From assembly GCF_023101145.1 (NCBI RefSeq), contig NZ_CP073714.1, positions 2,418,001-2,482,000 on the forward strand: a stretch of DNA of 64,000 nucleotides. Direction: 5' to 3'. Each line of letters begins with the position of its first letter. Positions within the stretch are counted from its first letter, which is position 1. The DNA is from Paenibacillus pabuli. GTDB lineage: Bacteria; Bacillota; Bacilli; Paenibacillales; Paenibacillaceae. The notes under the pieces were generated by a model. It was given only the letters and a program-made list of their open reading frames with translations, was not told the DNA's origin and searched no databases. Made by a program: the position numbers and the translations under genes. Of this stretch, positions 50,519 through 57,741 are shown piece after piece.

Positions 50519-51919
50519 ATGAGAAAGAAATGGTTGGTTTCGGTGTTAATAATGCTTACTTTATTGGCTTTCCCGGTCAGCGCATTTGCAGCTGCGGAGG
50601 GGCCGACTAACATCGAACTACAAAGTGGTCTGAACTCAGCCTTTACGTTTCTGGCTGTTGTGCTGGTTTTCCTGATGCAAGGGGGATTTGCTCTACTTGA
50701 AGCGGGTTCGACCCGAATGAAAAATGCAGGACATATTGCGGGTAAAACAATCCTGACATTGGGAATTTCAGTTATTGCCTTCTGGGCTCTGGGCTTCGGC
50801 CTTGGTTTTGGTAATGGTAACAGTTTCTTCGGAACAGCCGGATTTTTCCTGAGTGGAGACGGAATGGCTGCTTCGTTCGAATCATTGGCCTTCTCTGATG
50901 TTCCGCTAACAGTCAAATTTGTATTCCATCTTGCTTTTGCAGCGGTATCCCTGGCTATTGCCTGCGGTGGTATGGCAGAACGTGCAAAGATGAGTGTATA
51001 TATCGTTTTTGGTACGCTGTATACCATTATCATGTATCCGGTTGTTGCTCACTGGGTATGGGGCGGCGGCTGGTTGGCTGAGCTTGGCATGCAAGACTTT
51101 GCAGGTTCCACGGTTGTGCATTTGACAGGTGCAACTGCCGCATTGGTAGCTACAATCCTGTTGAAGCCGCGTATTGGCAAATATAACAAAGATGGTAAAC
51201 CTAACATCATTCCAGGTCATAACCAAGTTTACTCTGTACTCGGTGTAATTATCCTGTGGATTGGTTGGTTTGGATTTAACCCTGGTAGTACATTATCTGC
51301 CATGGGCGATGGTTTCTTTGGCTATGTAGCATTGACTACAAACGTAGCTGCGGCTGCCGGTGGTGTTGCTGCACTATTGATATCATGGGCTGTATTGGGT
51401 AAATCCGATATTCCTAGCATGCTGAACGGCGTGCTTGCGGCACTCGTTGCGATCACAGGTGCATGTGCTTTCGTTGAACCATGGGCGGCGCTGGTTATTG
51501 GTGCTCTGGCAGGTATTATCACATTCTTCACTGCTCAATTCTTTGATCGCAAAGGAATTGACGATCCAATCTATGCTTTCTCTGTACATGGTATTGCCGG
51601 TATGTGGGGAGCGATCTCCACAGGTTTGTTCGCAACACCGGAACTTGCTGAGAATGCAGGTGTAGGTCAAGCGGGGCTGTTCTACGGTGGCGGTTTCCAC
51701 CAACTGGGCGTTCAGCTTCTGGGTCTGGTAGGCGCGTTCGCCTTCGTACTGATCATGTCCTTCATTATTCTCGGTGGCATGAAAGCTATCATGGGAATCC
51801 GTGTAACGGAAGAAGAAGAAACGATGGGTCTGGATTTAAGTGAGCACGGTACTTACGGGTACCCTGAACAAATGAAAAATGTAGAAACTAAATCCAATGG
51901 CGGTACGTTCAGCTCCTAA
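50519..51919 (+). CDS. amt: Ammonium transporter (Amt/MEP/Rh family)
   Basis: This membrane channel for ammonium has 466 residues. Its signal-like first helix ends in VSAFAAAEG, and 11 core helices follow. Conserved pore features are the twin histidines in VVHLTGATAAL and FSVHGIAGMWG, plus GFALLEAGSTRMKNAG, GFNPGS and IGALAGIITFF. The C-terminal tail GIRVTEEEETMGLDLSEHG is the conserved regulatory tail that PII proteins read. The ATG at 50519 is set by AGGGAG at nine bases; the ORF can open at GTG 50510. In most Firmicutes a glnK gene follows amt (nrgAB). Here a GlnD-like gene follows after 39 bases and no PII gene is in the window. Confidence 0.96.
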   Translation: MRKKWLVSVLIMLTLLAFPVSAFAAAEGPTNIELQSGLNSAFTFLAVVLVFLMQGGFALLEAGSTRMKNAGHIAGKTILTLGISVIAFWALGFGLGFGNGNSFFGTAGFFLSGDGMAASFESLAFSDVPLTVKFVFHLAFAAVSLAIACGGMAERAKMSVYIVFGTLYTIIMYPVVAHWVWGGGWLAELGMQDFAGSTVVHLTGATAALVATILLKPRIGKYNKDGKPNIIPGHNQVYSVLGVIILWIGWFGFNPGSTLSAMGDGFFGYVALTTNVAAAAGGVAALLISWAVLGKSDIPSMLNGVLAALVAITGACAFVEPWAALVIGALAGIITFFTAQFFDRKGIDDPIYAFSVHGIAGMWGAISTGLFATPELAENAGVGQAGLFYGGGFHQLGVQLLGLVGAFAFVLIMSFIILGGMKAIMGIRVTEEEETMGLDLSEHGTYGYPEQMKNVETKSNGGTFSS

Positions 51920-51958
51920 GAGGAATGATTGCTGAATCATGCTTCAAGGAGGCTGGAC

Positions 51959-53047
51959 ATGATGGAACCCATCCCGTATATAAATCAATCCTGGTCCTAT
52001 CAGGGAATAGATGGTGCGGCATCTTCTCAAGAACTGCGCCAGGCACGTGTGATATTGCAGAATGAGCTCCAGGAACTGTTGTCCGCTTCCTTGTCGCCGA
52101 TTGAATGGTACCAGACGGTAAATGAACTGCATGACCGGGTTGCTCGGCGAGCAGTGGAGTTATGCATCCAGGGGATGGTAGAGGAAGGCCTAGGCCAACC
52201 TCCCGTCCCCTATGCCTTTATCGTTTTTGGCAGTTCTGGCAGGCAAGAAGCGACGTTATGGAGTGATCAGGATAATGGCATGATTATCAGCGATACCCCA
52301 CATGAGGGGAAAGAAGCCTATTTTGCCGAACTCGGACTTCGAATGACCGATATGTTGGAGGCACTTGGCTATGCCAAATGCGAAGGCAAGGTGATGTGTT
52401 CAGAGCCTCTGTGGAGGAAAACGCTGGCATCATGGAAACAACAACTAAAAGAGTGGGGATCGGACCTGTCATGGGAGCCGGTTCGCAATTTAATCATCGC
52501 TTCAGACATGCGTTTTGTTGCGGGTGAGCCAGAGCTGGCGGAAGAATGGATTATAGCATTTTATGAAGGATTCAGATCAGTTCCTGAGCTATCTGATGCT
52601 GTGCTGCGCAATACGGTTAAACATAAGGCGACATTGAACATTCTTGGAAGGGTAGTAACCGAACGTTTCGGTGAACATGCAGGCGGATTTGACGTGAAAT
52701 ACGGTTTGTATATTCCGCTCGTGAACAGTGCGCGTTTTCTGGCTTTGCAGCATGGTATCAAAGAAACGTCCACGCTTAAACGAATTCAAAGGTTGGTTTC
52801 ACTCGAAGCGATTCCGCTTACGTTGCTGGATGCAGCCCAGCGTGCATTTATGACAGCTCTGAAGCTGCGGCGCAGTACACCTATTGAAATGAAACAAGGA
52901 TTACAGCATAGTGTTGGTTTCCTGAATGAGAAACAGCTGAAGGAAAAACAAATGTTATACGAACTCCGAGATACATTAGGCTTGGTGCGGCGAGTACACC
53001 GTGCGCTGCAAAGACAACTTCGTTTTGCAGAAAGGAGACGTCCATGA
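51959..53047 (+). CDS. DUF294 (GlnD-like) nucleotidyltransferase
   Basis: This 362-residue soluble protein has the DUF294 putative nucleotidyltransferase fold. The active-site motif is GSSGRQEATLWSDQDNG, with G91-S92 and metal-binding D103 and D105. It is analogous to the GGYGRxEL...SDIDL motif of the PII uridylyltransferase GlnD. A DUF294_C-type helical domain follows (~190-360). The cNMP-binding and CBS domains that usually precede DUF294 in longer proteins are missing; about 80 helical residues stand in their place. The ATG at 51959 follows AAGGAGG. It lies 39 bases after amt with no terminator between, and overlaps the exonuclease gene by four bases. The target of nucleotidylation is unknown. 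Confidence 0.85.
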   Translation: MMEPIPYINQSWSYQGIDGAASSQELRQARVILQNELQELLSASLSPIEWYQTVNELHDRVARRAVELCIQGMVEEGLGQPPVPYAFIVFGSSGRQEATLWSDQDNGMIISDTPHEGKEAYFAELGLRMTDMLEALGYAKCEGKVMCSEPLWRKTLASWKQQLKEWGSDLSWEPVRNLIIASDMRFVAGEPELAEEWIIAFYEGFRSVPELSDAVLRNTVKHKATLNILGRVVTERFGEHAGGFDVKYGLYIPLVNSARFLALQHGIKETSTLKRIQRLVSLEAIPLTLLDAAQRAFMTALKLRRSTPIEMKQGLQHSVGFLNEKQLKEKQMLYELRDTLGLVRRVHRALQRQLRFAERRRP

Positions 53048-53781
53048 GAGAGCCGGCAAGGGGCAATACTGGATTCTGGAATTCGCTGCGCCAGGGAGGG
53101 GTTCCTTCCGCCATCGCTTCCATAATGGGGGCCCCTACGGCGCAGCATATGGCGTTCATCCGTTCAATGATGAGAGAACAGCGAAGACCCGAGGTGCTGC
53201 ACACGCCCTTGAATGAATTGAATGCAGTTGTATTTGATTTGGAAACGACGGGGTTCTCCCCCCAGCATGGGGATGAGATTCTTTCCTTTGGAGCGGTGCG
53301 TATTCATGGTGGTGTGATGCTGGAGCATGAGCAGTTCTATACGTTGGTTCAGTCTAAAGTCTCCGTTCCGGAACACATTACGGAACTGACAGGAATTACA
53401 CAGGAAATGACGATGGATGCTCCATCGCTTCTGAAAGGCTTGCATGACTTCATGTCTTTTGTTGGCGGGAGTGTACTGGTTGCCCATGCAAGCGCGCATG
53501 ATCGTGCTTTTCTGAATGCGGCCTTGTGGCGCACATCCAAAGTAAGGCTAACGCACCGGCTCATTGATACAATGATGCTGGCACGTTGGCTTGAACCGAG
53601 CAGACCGGGTTATGGTCTGGATGAATTGCTGGAATCCAAAGGCATTCCGATCTATGGACGACATCACGCCTTGGAAGATGCCAAAATGACTGCACAGTTA
53701 TGGTCCTGTTATCTGAAGGAAATGTCTAGCAAAAATGTAAAAACATTAGGCGATCTGTACACTCAGTTAAGTCACGCATAA
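53044..53781 (+). CDS. DEDDh-family 3'-5' exonuclease (DnaQ/PolC-like)
   Basis: This 245-residue exonuclease has Exo I FDLETTG (D65, E67), Exo II HASAHDRAFL with the second aspartate near 145, and Exo III HHALEDAKMT. The YxxH-to-HxxxD form marks the DEDDh group. The first ~55 residues are an extra helical region rich in Met and Arg. Its start overlaps the DUF294 stop by four bases (ATGA), so the two are coupled. DUF294 proteins and DnaQ-like exonucleases are known to be linked or fused in other bacteria. The 3' end overlaps the convergent JAMM gene by 15 bases. Confidence 0.9.
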   Translation: MREPARGNTGFWNSLRQGGVPSAIASIMGAPTAQHMAFIRSMMREQRRPEVLHTPLNELNAVVFDLETTGFSPQHGDEILSFGAVRIHGGVMLEHEQFYTLVQSKVSVPEHITELTGITQEMTMDAPSLLKGLHDFMSFVGGSVLVAHASAHDRAFLNAALWRTSKVRLTHRLIDTMMLARWLEPSRPGYGLDELLESKGIPIYGRHHALEDAKMTAQLWSCYLKEMSSKNVKTLGDLYTQLSHA

Positions 53782-54255
53782 CTGGGCTCGTTGTAAGTTG
53801 TATGGTTGGACATGGTCCATTCCAGTGAATGAATCATGACTTGAATGGATCTGATAACCGTTTAGAAGCATCTTTGGTTGTGAATCAGCTGTAAGATCAG
53901 GCGAGCCTATAAAATATACCTGAAGTAATCCGGCGAATATCGGAAGATTATGCAGGTCCTCATTGGAAGGAACGGGAGTGGTTCGAGGGTGGGAGTGAAA
54001 GAGTCCGATAAGCTGTGGCTCATTAAACACACACCGGATCCATTCTGCATCTTCCAATGCGAAATGGTGCAGCGGGTCAGGCGCTACGTTACGAATGGGC
54101 TGAAACCGACTGATTCGTATGCCGCCCGCTGCGGCTTCACCCAGCACAACCCCGCAGGCTTCCTGCGGCAGTGAAGCGAACATGTACTTAGACATCTCCT
54201 GTTCTACGGAGGAAGGGATGTAGAAGGTGTTTTGCTGCCCGTGAAGTGCTGCCAA
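53767..54255 (-). CDS. JAMM/MPN-domain metalloprotease (M67 family)
   Basis: This 162-residue protein has the zinc JAMM motif: E32 in PQEACGVVLG, then H87, H89, S97 and D100 in GLFHSHPRTTPVPSNED. Bacterial members cleave isopeptide-like or C-terminal bonds, for example releasing small ubiquitin-like sulfur carriers; no such carrier gene is beside it. The start is TTG at 54255, with GAGGGGTG seven bases before it. It is divergent from a thioredoxin-like gene with overlapping promoters. Its end overlaps the exonuclease gene by 15 bases in antisense, and no terminator for it was seen. Confidence 0.87.
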   Translation of the reverse strand: MAALHGQQNTFYIPSSVEQEMSKYMFASLPQEACGVVLGEAAAGGIRISRFQPIRNVAPDPLHHFALEDAEWIRCVFNEPQLIGLFHSHPRTTPVPSNEDLHNLPIFAGLLQVYFIGSPDLTADSQPKMLLNGYQIHSSHDSFTGMDHVQPYNLQRAQLCVT

Positions 54256-54279
54256 TTGTATTCACCCCTCTCTCTTTGG

Positions 54280-54305
54280 CTCCTGCTTCGGCAGGAGTCC
54301 TTTTT
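54280..54305 (+). terminator. Plus-strand terminator beyond the JAMM gene start
   Basis: CTCCTGC-TTCG-GCAGGAG is a stable UUCG tetraloop hairpin followed by TCC and five T on the plus strand only. It lies ~500 bases after the exonuclease stop and within the 5' leader of the JAMM transcript. Confidence 0.8.
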
Positions 54306-54308
54306 CTA

Positions 54309-54337
54309 ATTTTATTTTGTGTGACCCGGATTGTAAA
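54309..54337 (-). promoter_or_regulatory. Promoter of the JAMM protease gene
   Basis: Minus-strand TTTACA (54332-54337), a 17-base spacer and TAAAAT (54309-54314). Its -35 overlaps the -35 of the plus-strand promoter. Confidence 0.5.
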
Positions 54338-54360
54338 ATTTTAAAGGAAAAGGGTACAAT
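54331..54360 (+). promoter_or_regulatory. Promoter of the thioredoxin-like gene
   Basis: TTGTAA (54331-54336), an 18-base spacer and TACAAT (54355-54360). Confidence 0.55.
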
Positions 54361-54440
54361 ATGAGAGAGAGCTGAAATATCTCACATGTTAGAAGAGCGT
54401 GAATCTGGATATGTTTGATTATACAAAAGGGTGGCTGGTT

Positions 54441-54992
54441 ATGAAACGAAATATATACATATTGCTAGGTGTTGTTTTGCTTGTAGGCATTGCTTTGGCT
54501 CAAAATGCAGACAGCGGCATCGCAGCCGTGTTTAAGCAAGAGGAGCCGATGCCCACGGAGACGGGACCGAAAGCGGGTTTACTGGCACCAGCGTTCTCTT
54601 TGAAAGCCATGGATGGGAAAACCTACTCTGTGGGAGGAGCCAAGCAAAAGGCTATCTTTGTCAGCTTCTGGGCATCCTGGTGTGAACCGTGCAAGCAGGA
54701 AGCTCCTGCGCTCAATACGTTGGCAGCAAAATACAAGGATAAACTCGATCTCTACGGTGTGAATGTAACCACGTACGATAAAATCAGGGATGCCAAAGCT
54801 TTTGTGGATGAATACAAACTGACGTTCCCCATTCTGCTTGATGAAGACGGAACAGCATATGCCAAATATAACGGTTTAGCTTTTCCGACGAATGTACTGA
54901 TTGATTCCCGAGGTGTCGTTCAGGAGATTATTTTAGGGATTTTACCTGAGAAAGAGCTGGAGCGCAAAATTAAGGGTTTAATTGCAGATTAG
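54441..54992 (+). CDS. ResA/TlpA-like membrane-anchored thiol-disulfide oxidoreductase
   Basis: This 183-residue protein has an N-terminal membrane helix (6-22) and an outward-facing thioredoxin fold. The active site is WCEPC in SFWASWCEPCKQEAP near residue 75, identical to that of B. subtilis ResA, and the cis-proline is in AFPTNVLID. ResA-type proteins reduce apocytochrome c or other exported thiols. The start at 54441 is chosen because AAGGGTGG lies eight to ten bases before; the frame opens at 54399. No cytochrome c assembly genes are adjacent, so the partner is open. Confidence 0.9.
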   Translation: MKRNIYILLGVVLLVGIALAQNADSGIAAVFKQEEPMPTETGPKAGLLAPAFSLKAMDGKTYSVGGAKQKAIFVSFWASWCEPCKQEAPALNTLAAKYKDKLDLYGVNVTTYDKIRDAKAFVDEYKLTFPILLDEDGTAYAKYNGLAFPTNVLIDSRGVVQEIILGILPEKELERKIKGLIAD

Positions 54993-55023
54993 TCAAGCGA
55001 GAAATTAGCCAAGCGAGAAGCAA

Positions 55024-55060
55024 AAGCGCCTATCCTCCAATGCTTTGGAGACAGGCGCTT
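55024..55060. terminator. Bidirectional terminator between thioredoxin-like gene and cimA
   Basis: AAGCGCCT pairs with AGGCGCTT and CCTCCAA with TTTGGAG inside, with T-rich flanks on both strands, between convergent genes. Confidence 0.85.
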
Positions 55061-55084
55061 CTTTTATTTTCCGGGAAATATGCA

Positions 55085-56704
55085 TTAATGGTTGCTTAGT
55101 CCGTGAGCAGGAATGTTGACTGCACCAGGCTCGTCCTGCAATTTTTCCTGAAGAAGGGCATAACGGAAACTGTGTACGAGGGCTTCCCAACTCGCTTCAA
55201 TGACGTTCTCGGATACACCGACCGTATTCCACGTGTTTTCCGTGTTTTTGGATTCAATTAATACACGGACTTTCGCGGCAGTAGCATCTTTCTCATCCAG
55301 AACACGTACTTTATAGTCGGACAGATGCATGTTGGCAAGGGAAGGGAAGTACTGCACAAGTGCTTTCCGAAGCGCATTATCCAGTGCGTTGACCGGACCG
55401 TTGCCTTCGGCTGCGGTATACGCACTTGTTCCGCCTACATTAAGTTTAACAAAGGCTTCCGATACAACTGACTTGCCAGCCACTTTTTCAACAAGCATCT
55501 TGAACGATTCAAAGGTAAACAATTCTTTCATGCCACCGTTGGCTTCACGGATTAACAATTCAAGAGAAGCATCGGCACCTTCGAACTGATAGCCCTGATG
55601 TTCCAGATCTTTGATTTTCTCAATGATCTGACGTGAGTTGGCACTGCTTGGATCAAATTCAAGACCCAGTTCCTGTGCTTTGGATACGATGTTGCTTTGT
55701 CCTGCCAGTTCGGAGACGAGCACACGCTGTTTGTTACCAACCAACTCAGGCACGATGTGTTCGTAGGTCCGGGAATCACGCAATATGGCAGAGACGTGAA
55801 TACCGCCTTTGTGAGCGAAAGCAGCATTTCCGACATAAGGCTGGTTGATTGGCATATTTACGTTGGCAATCTCACTGACATAACGGGCAACATTCGTAAG
55901 CTGTTTCATTGAATCCTCTGAAACGCACTCATATCCAAGCTTCAGCTGCAGATTAGGGATGATGGAAGCCAGATTGGCGTTGCCGCATCTCTCTCCATAC
56001 CCATTCATTGTACCTTGAACCTGTCTGGCACCAGCTTGTACTGCACTTAAAGTATTGGCGACAGCAAGTTCACAGTCATTATGGGTATGAATGCCCAGAT
56101 GAGCTTGGGGAAGGCGTTCAGCGAGTGCAGATACGATCTCGTACACCTCATGCGGCATCGTTCCGCCGTTGGTGTCACACATCACTAGCCAGTCCGCTCC
56201 AGCTTCATGGGCTTTGGTCATTACGGCCTCTGCATATTCAGGGTTGTGCTTGAATCCGTCGAAGAAATGCTCTGCATCAAAAATGACTTCCATACCGTTT
56301 TGTTTCAGATAGGCGATGGAGTCGTAGATCATGGACAGGTTTTCTTCCAAAGTGGTTTGCAAAGCAGTGTGCACGTGGAAATCCCATGATTTTCCAACTA
56401 GAGTCGCTGCCTGAGCACCGGATTCGATCATGCGCTTCAAGTTGGCGTCTTCACTGGCGATGCTGCCTTTGCGACGCGTACTGCCAAAAGCGACAATCTT
56501 CGCGTTCAGGTTCAGTTCCTTGACTCTTTTGAAAAACTCAATGTCCTTGGTGTTGCTGCCTGGAATTCCGCCTTCAATATAATGAGCACCCAGGTCATCG
56601 AGCTTTTTGGCAATTTTGAGCTTGTCATCTGCCGATAAGCTGACTCCCTCCCCTTGTGTGCCGTCACGTAAAGTCGTATCGAAGATGGAAATGGCCTTTG
56701 ACAT
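55085..56704 (-). CDS. cimA: Citramalate synthase
   Basis: This enzyme condenses pyruvate and acetyl-CoA to (R)-citramalate, a threonine-independent entry to isoleucine synthesis. The 539-residue protein has the HMGL-like barrel with FDTTLRDGTQGEG at the N terminus, HTHNDCELAVANT near residue 205 and NGYGERCGN near 235. A C-terminal LeuA-type allosteric domain (~400-520) follows, with KVRVLDEKDATAAKVRV. The DTTLRDGTQGEG form with long C-terminal part marks the CimA branch rather than 2-isopropylmalate synthase. AAAGGAGG precedes the ATG. It is monocistronic, with no leu or ilv genes in the window. Confidence 0.93.
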   Translation of the reverse strand: MSKAISIFDTTLRDGTQGEGVSLSADDKLKIAKKLDDLGAHYIEGGIPGSNTKDIEFFKRVKELNLNAKIVAFGSTRRKGSIASEDANLKRMIESGAQAATLVGKSWDFHVHTALQTTLEENLSMIYDSIAYLKQNGMEVIFDAEHFFDGFKHNPEYAEAVMTKAHEAGADWLVMCDTNGGTMPHEVYEIVSALAERLPQAHLGIHTHNDCELAVANTLSAVQAGARQVQGTMNGYGERCGNANLASIIPNLQLKLGYECVSEDSMKQLTNVARYVSEIANVNMPINQPYVGNAAFAHKGGIHVSAILRDSRTYEHIVPELVGNKQRVLVSELAGQSNIVSKAQELGLEFDPSSANSRQIIEKIKDLEHQGYQFEGADASLELLIREANGGMKELFTFESFKMLVEKVAGKSVVSEAFVKLNVGGTSAYTAAEGNGPVNALDNALRKALVQYFPSLANMHLSDYKVRVLDEKDATAAKVRVLIESKNTENTWNTVGVSENVIEASWEALVHSFRYALLQEKLQDEPGAVNIPAHGLSNH

Positions 56705-56867
56705 GAAGATCCTCCTTTAAGATGAAGCGCTTTTTTTAGAAAGTTTAATGGTGTGTTTAAAAAACATATGAACAGGTTGGTGACGAATCCTTCGATTCTG
56801 TACCGCTACACTGTATTAAATTCAAAGTGTAGATTTGTCCTAAAATCGTGAATTTGTATAATTAATT

Positions 56868-56876
56868 ATTATAGCA
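56868..56876 (-). promoter_or_regulatory. Extended -10 of the cimA promoter
   Basis: Minus-strand TGCTATAAT, about 165 bases before the cimA start; no clear -35. Confidence 0.45.
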
Positions 56877-56885
56877 CCATTATCG

Positions 56886-56916
56886 CCAAATGCTACATCG
56901 AATTCACCATTTGGTG
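56886..56916. repeat. Inverted repeats in the cimA divergent region
   Basis: CCAAATG (56886-56892) and CATTTGG (56908-56914) are inverted copies 15 bases apart. The second lies inside the 12-base palindrome CACCATTTGGTG (56905-56916). Confidence 0.55.
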
Positions 56917-56947
56917 TAACAAATGATGGATTGCAGAGTAGAGTGTG

Positions 56948-56976
56948 TTGTAAACATAGTCCTTGCAATATGTTAT
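56948..56976 (+). promoter_or_regulatory. Promoter of the 35-residue membrane peptide gene
   Basis: TTGTAA (56948-56953), a 17-base spacer and TGTTAT (56971-56976). Confidence 0.5.
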
Positions 56977-57049
56977 GCTTCATCTATATGCAGCTATTCC
57001 GGGATTGAATAGAGATTCATATCATATTTTTATAAAAGGAGGGAAGAGG

Positions 57050-57157
57050 ATGCATTTTGTGTGGGAGAATACAATTATTTCATTCATTATAATTGCTATT
57101 ATTGTCGTTGCTGTGTGGGGTATCATTCGATCGATCGTTAAATCTCGCCGAAAATAA
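57050..57157 (+). CDS. 35-residue single-helix membrane peptide
   Basis: It starts MHFVWENTIISF, with AAGGAGGG six bases before the ATG, runs through a strongly hydrophobic helix (~9-25) and ends in the basic tail RSIVKSRRK. The frame continues upstream to 56963, but the ribosome site decides for 57050. A promoter is visible upstream. It is divergent from cimA, and the IS element begins 21 bases after its stop. The function is unknown. Confidence 0.7.
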   Translation: MHFVWENTIISFIIIAIIVVAVWGIIRSIVKSRRK

Positions 57158-57194
57158 GGGGATATAAATGATTTTTACAGAATCCCCGAACGAG

Positions 57195-57224
57195 AAAGCC
57201 CCATTCTTTAGATGTGGGATGAAA
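57195..57224 (+). other. Left-end hairpin of the IS element
   Basis: AAAG guide followed by a CCCCAT...ATGTGGG hairpin with a TTCTTTAG loop, the structure recognised by the Y1 transposase. Confidence 0.6.
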
Positions 57225-57230
57225 GTGAGG

Positions 57231-57272
57231 TCGGATACAGAGTATCACTATTGTGATGCTTCAAGTATCCGA
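57231..57272 (+). other. Hairpin in the tnpA leader
   Basis: TCGGATAC pairs perfectly with GTATCCGA, and GTATCAC with GTGATGC inside. It lies 66 bases before the tnpA start. IS200 elements use such leader hairpins to block tnpA expression. Confidence 0.7.
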
Positions 57273-57337
57273 AATGTCTGCGTTCTTAATTTTTTTAGTT
57301 TGTTTCAATTCATTTATTAAACTGATACAATATAGAT

Positions 57338-57736
57338 ATGAATGAATATAGAAGAACAAACACAACCGTATCTTTGTTGAACTATCATTTTGTGTTCTGC
57401 CCACGATACAGGAGAAAGATATTTCTCAAATTAGAGGTAGAACAGCGCTTCAAGGAATTGGTGCATGAGGTATGTGCAGAGCTTAACATTGTGATTGTTG
57501 CCATGGAGTGCGACAAAGACCATACACATATGTTTCTCAATGCACTTCCAACCTTAAGCCCTGCTGAGATCATGGCAAAAATAAAAGGAGTCACATCCAA
57601 AAAACTACGAGAAGAGTTTCCACACCTTCTGCATTTGCCCAGTTTGTGGACACGTTCCTATTTTGTTTCTACCGCTGGACATGTATCCAGTGAGACCATC
57701 AAGCGTTATGTTGAACAACAAAAGACAAGGGGGTGA
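57338..57736 (+). CDS. tnpA: IS200/IS605 transposase TnpA (Y1 HUH)
   Basis: This single-strand DNA transposase of 132 residues uses one tyrosine. The HUH motif is H62-T-H64 in DKDHTHMFL, and the catalytic tyrosine is Y124 in IKRYVEQQ. Both are intact, and the length is normal, so the enzyme looks active. The ATG has no ribosome site, consistent with low translation in this family. It overlaps or abuts tnpB. Confidence 0.95.
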   Translation: MNEYRRTNTTVSLLNYHFVFCPRYRRKIFLKLEVEQRFKELVHEVCAELNIVIVAMECDKDHTHMFLNALPTLSPAEIMAKIKGVTSKKLREEFPHLLHLPSLWTRSYFVSTAGHVSSETIKRYVEQQKTRG

Positions 57737-57741
57737 AGTAT

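Larger units (their letters stand above)
56705..57049. other. Divergent region between cimA and a 35-residue gene
   Basis: It holds an extended -10 for cimA (56868-56876), a cluster of inverted repeats (56886-56916) and a plus-strand promoter (56948-56976). No T-box motif was found. Confidence 0.55.

Noticed and set aside
56705-56900. T-box leader of cimA
   Set aside because: A GCGGTACA stretch looks vaguely similar, but the T-box core and specifier stem are absent.
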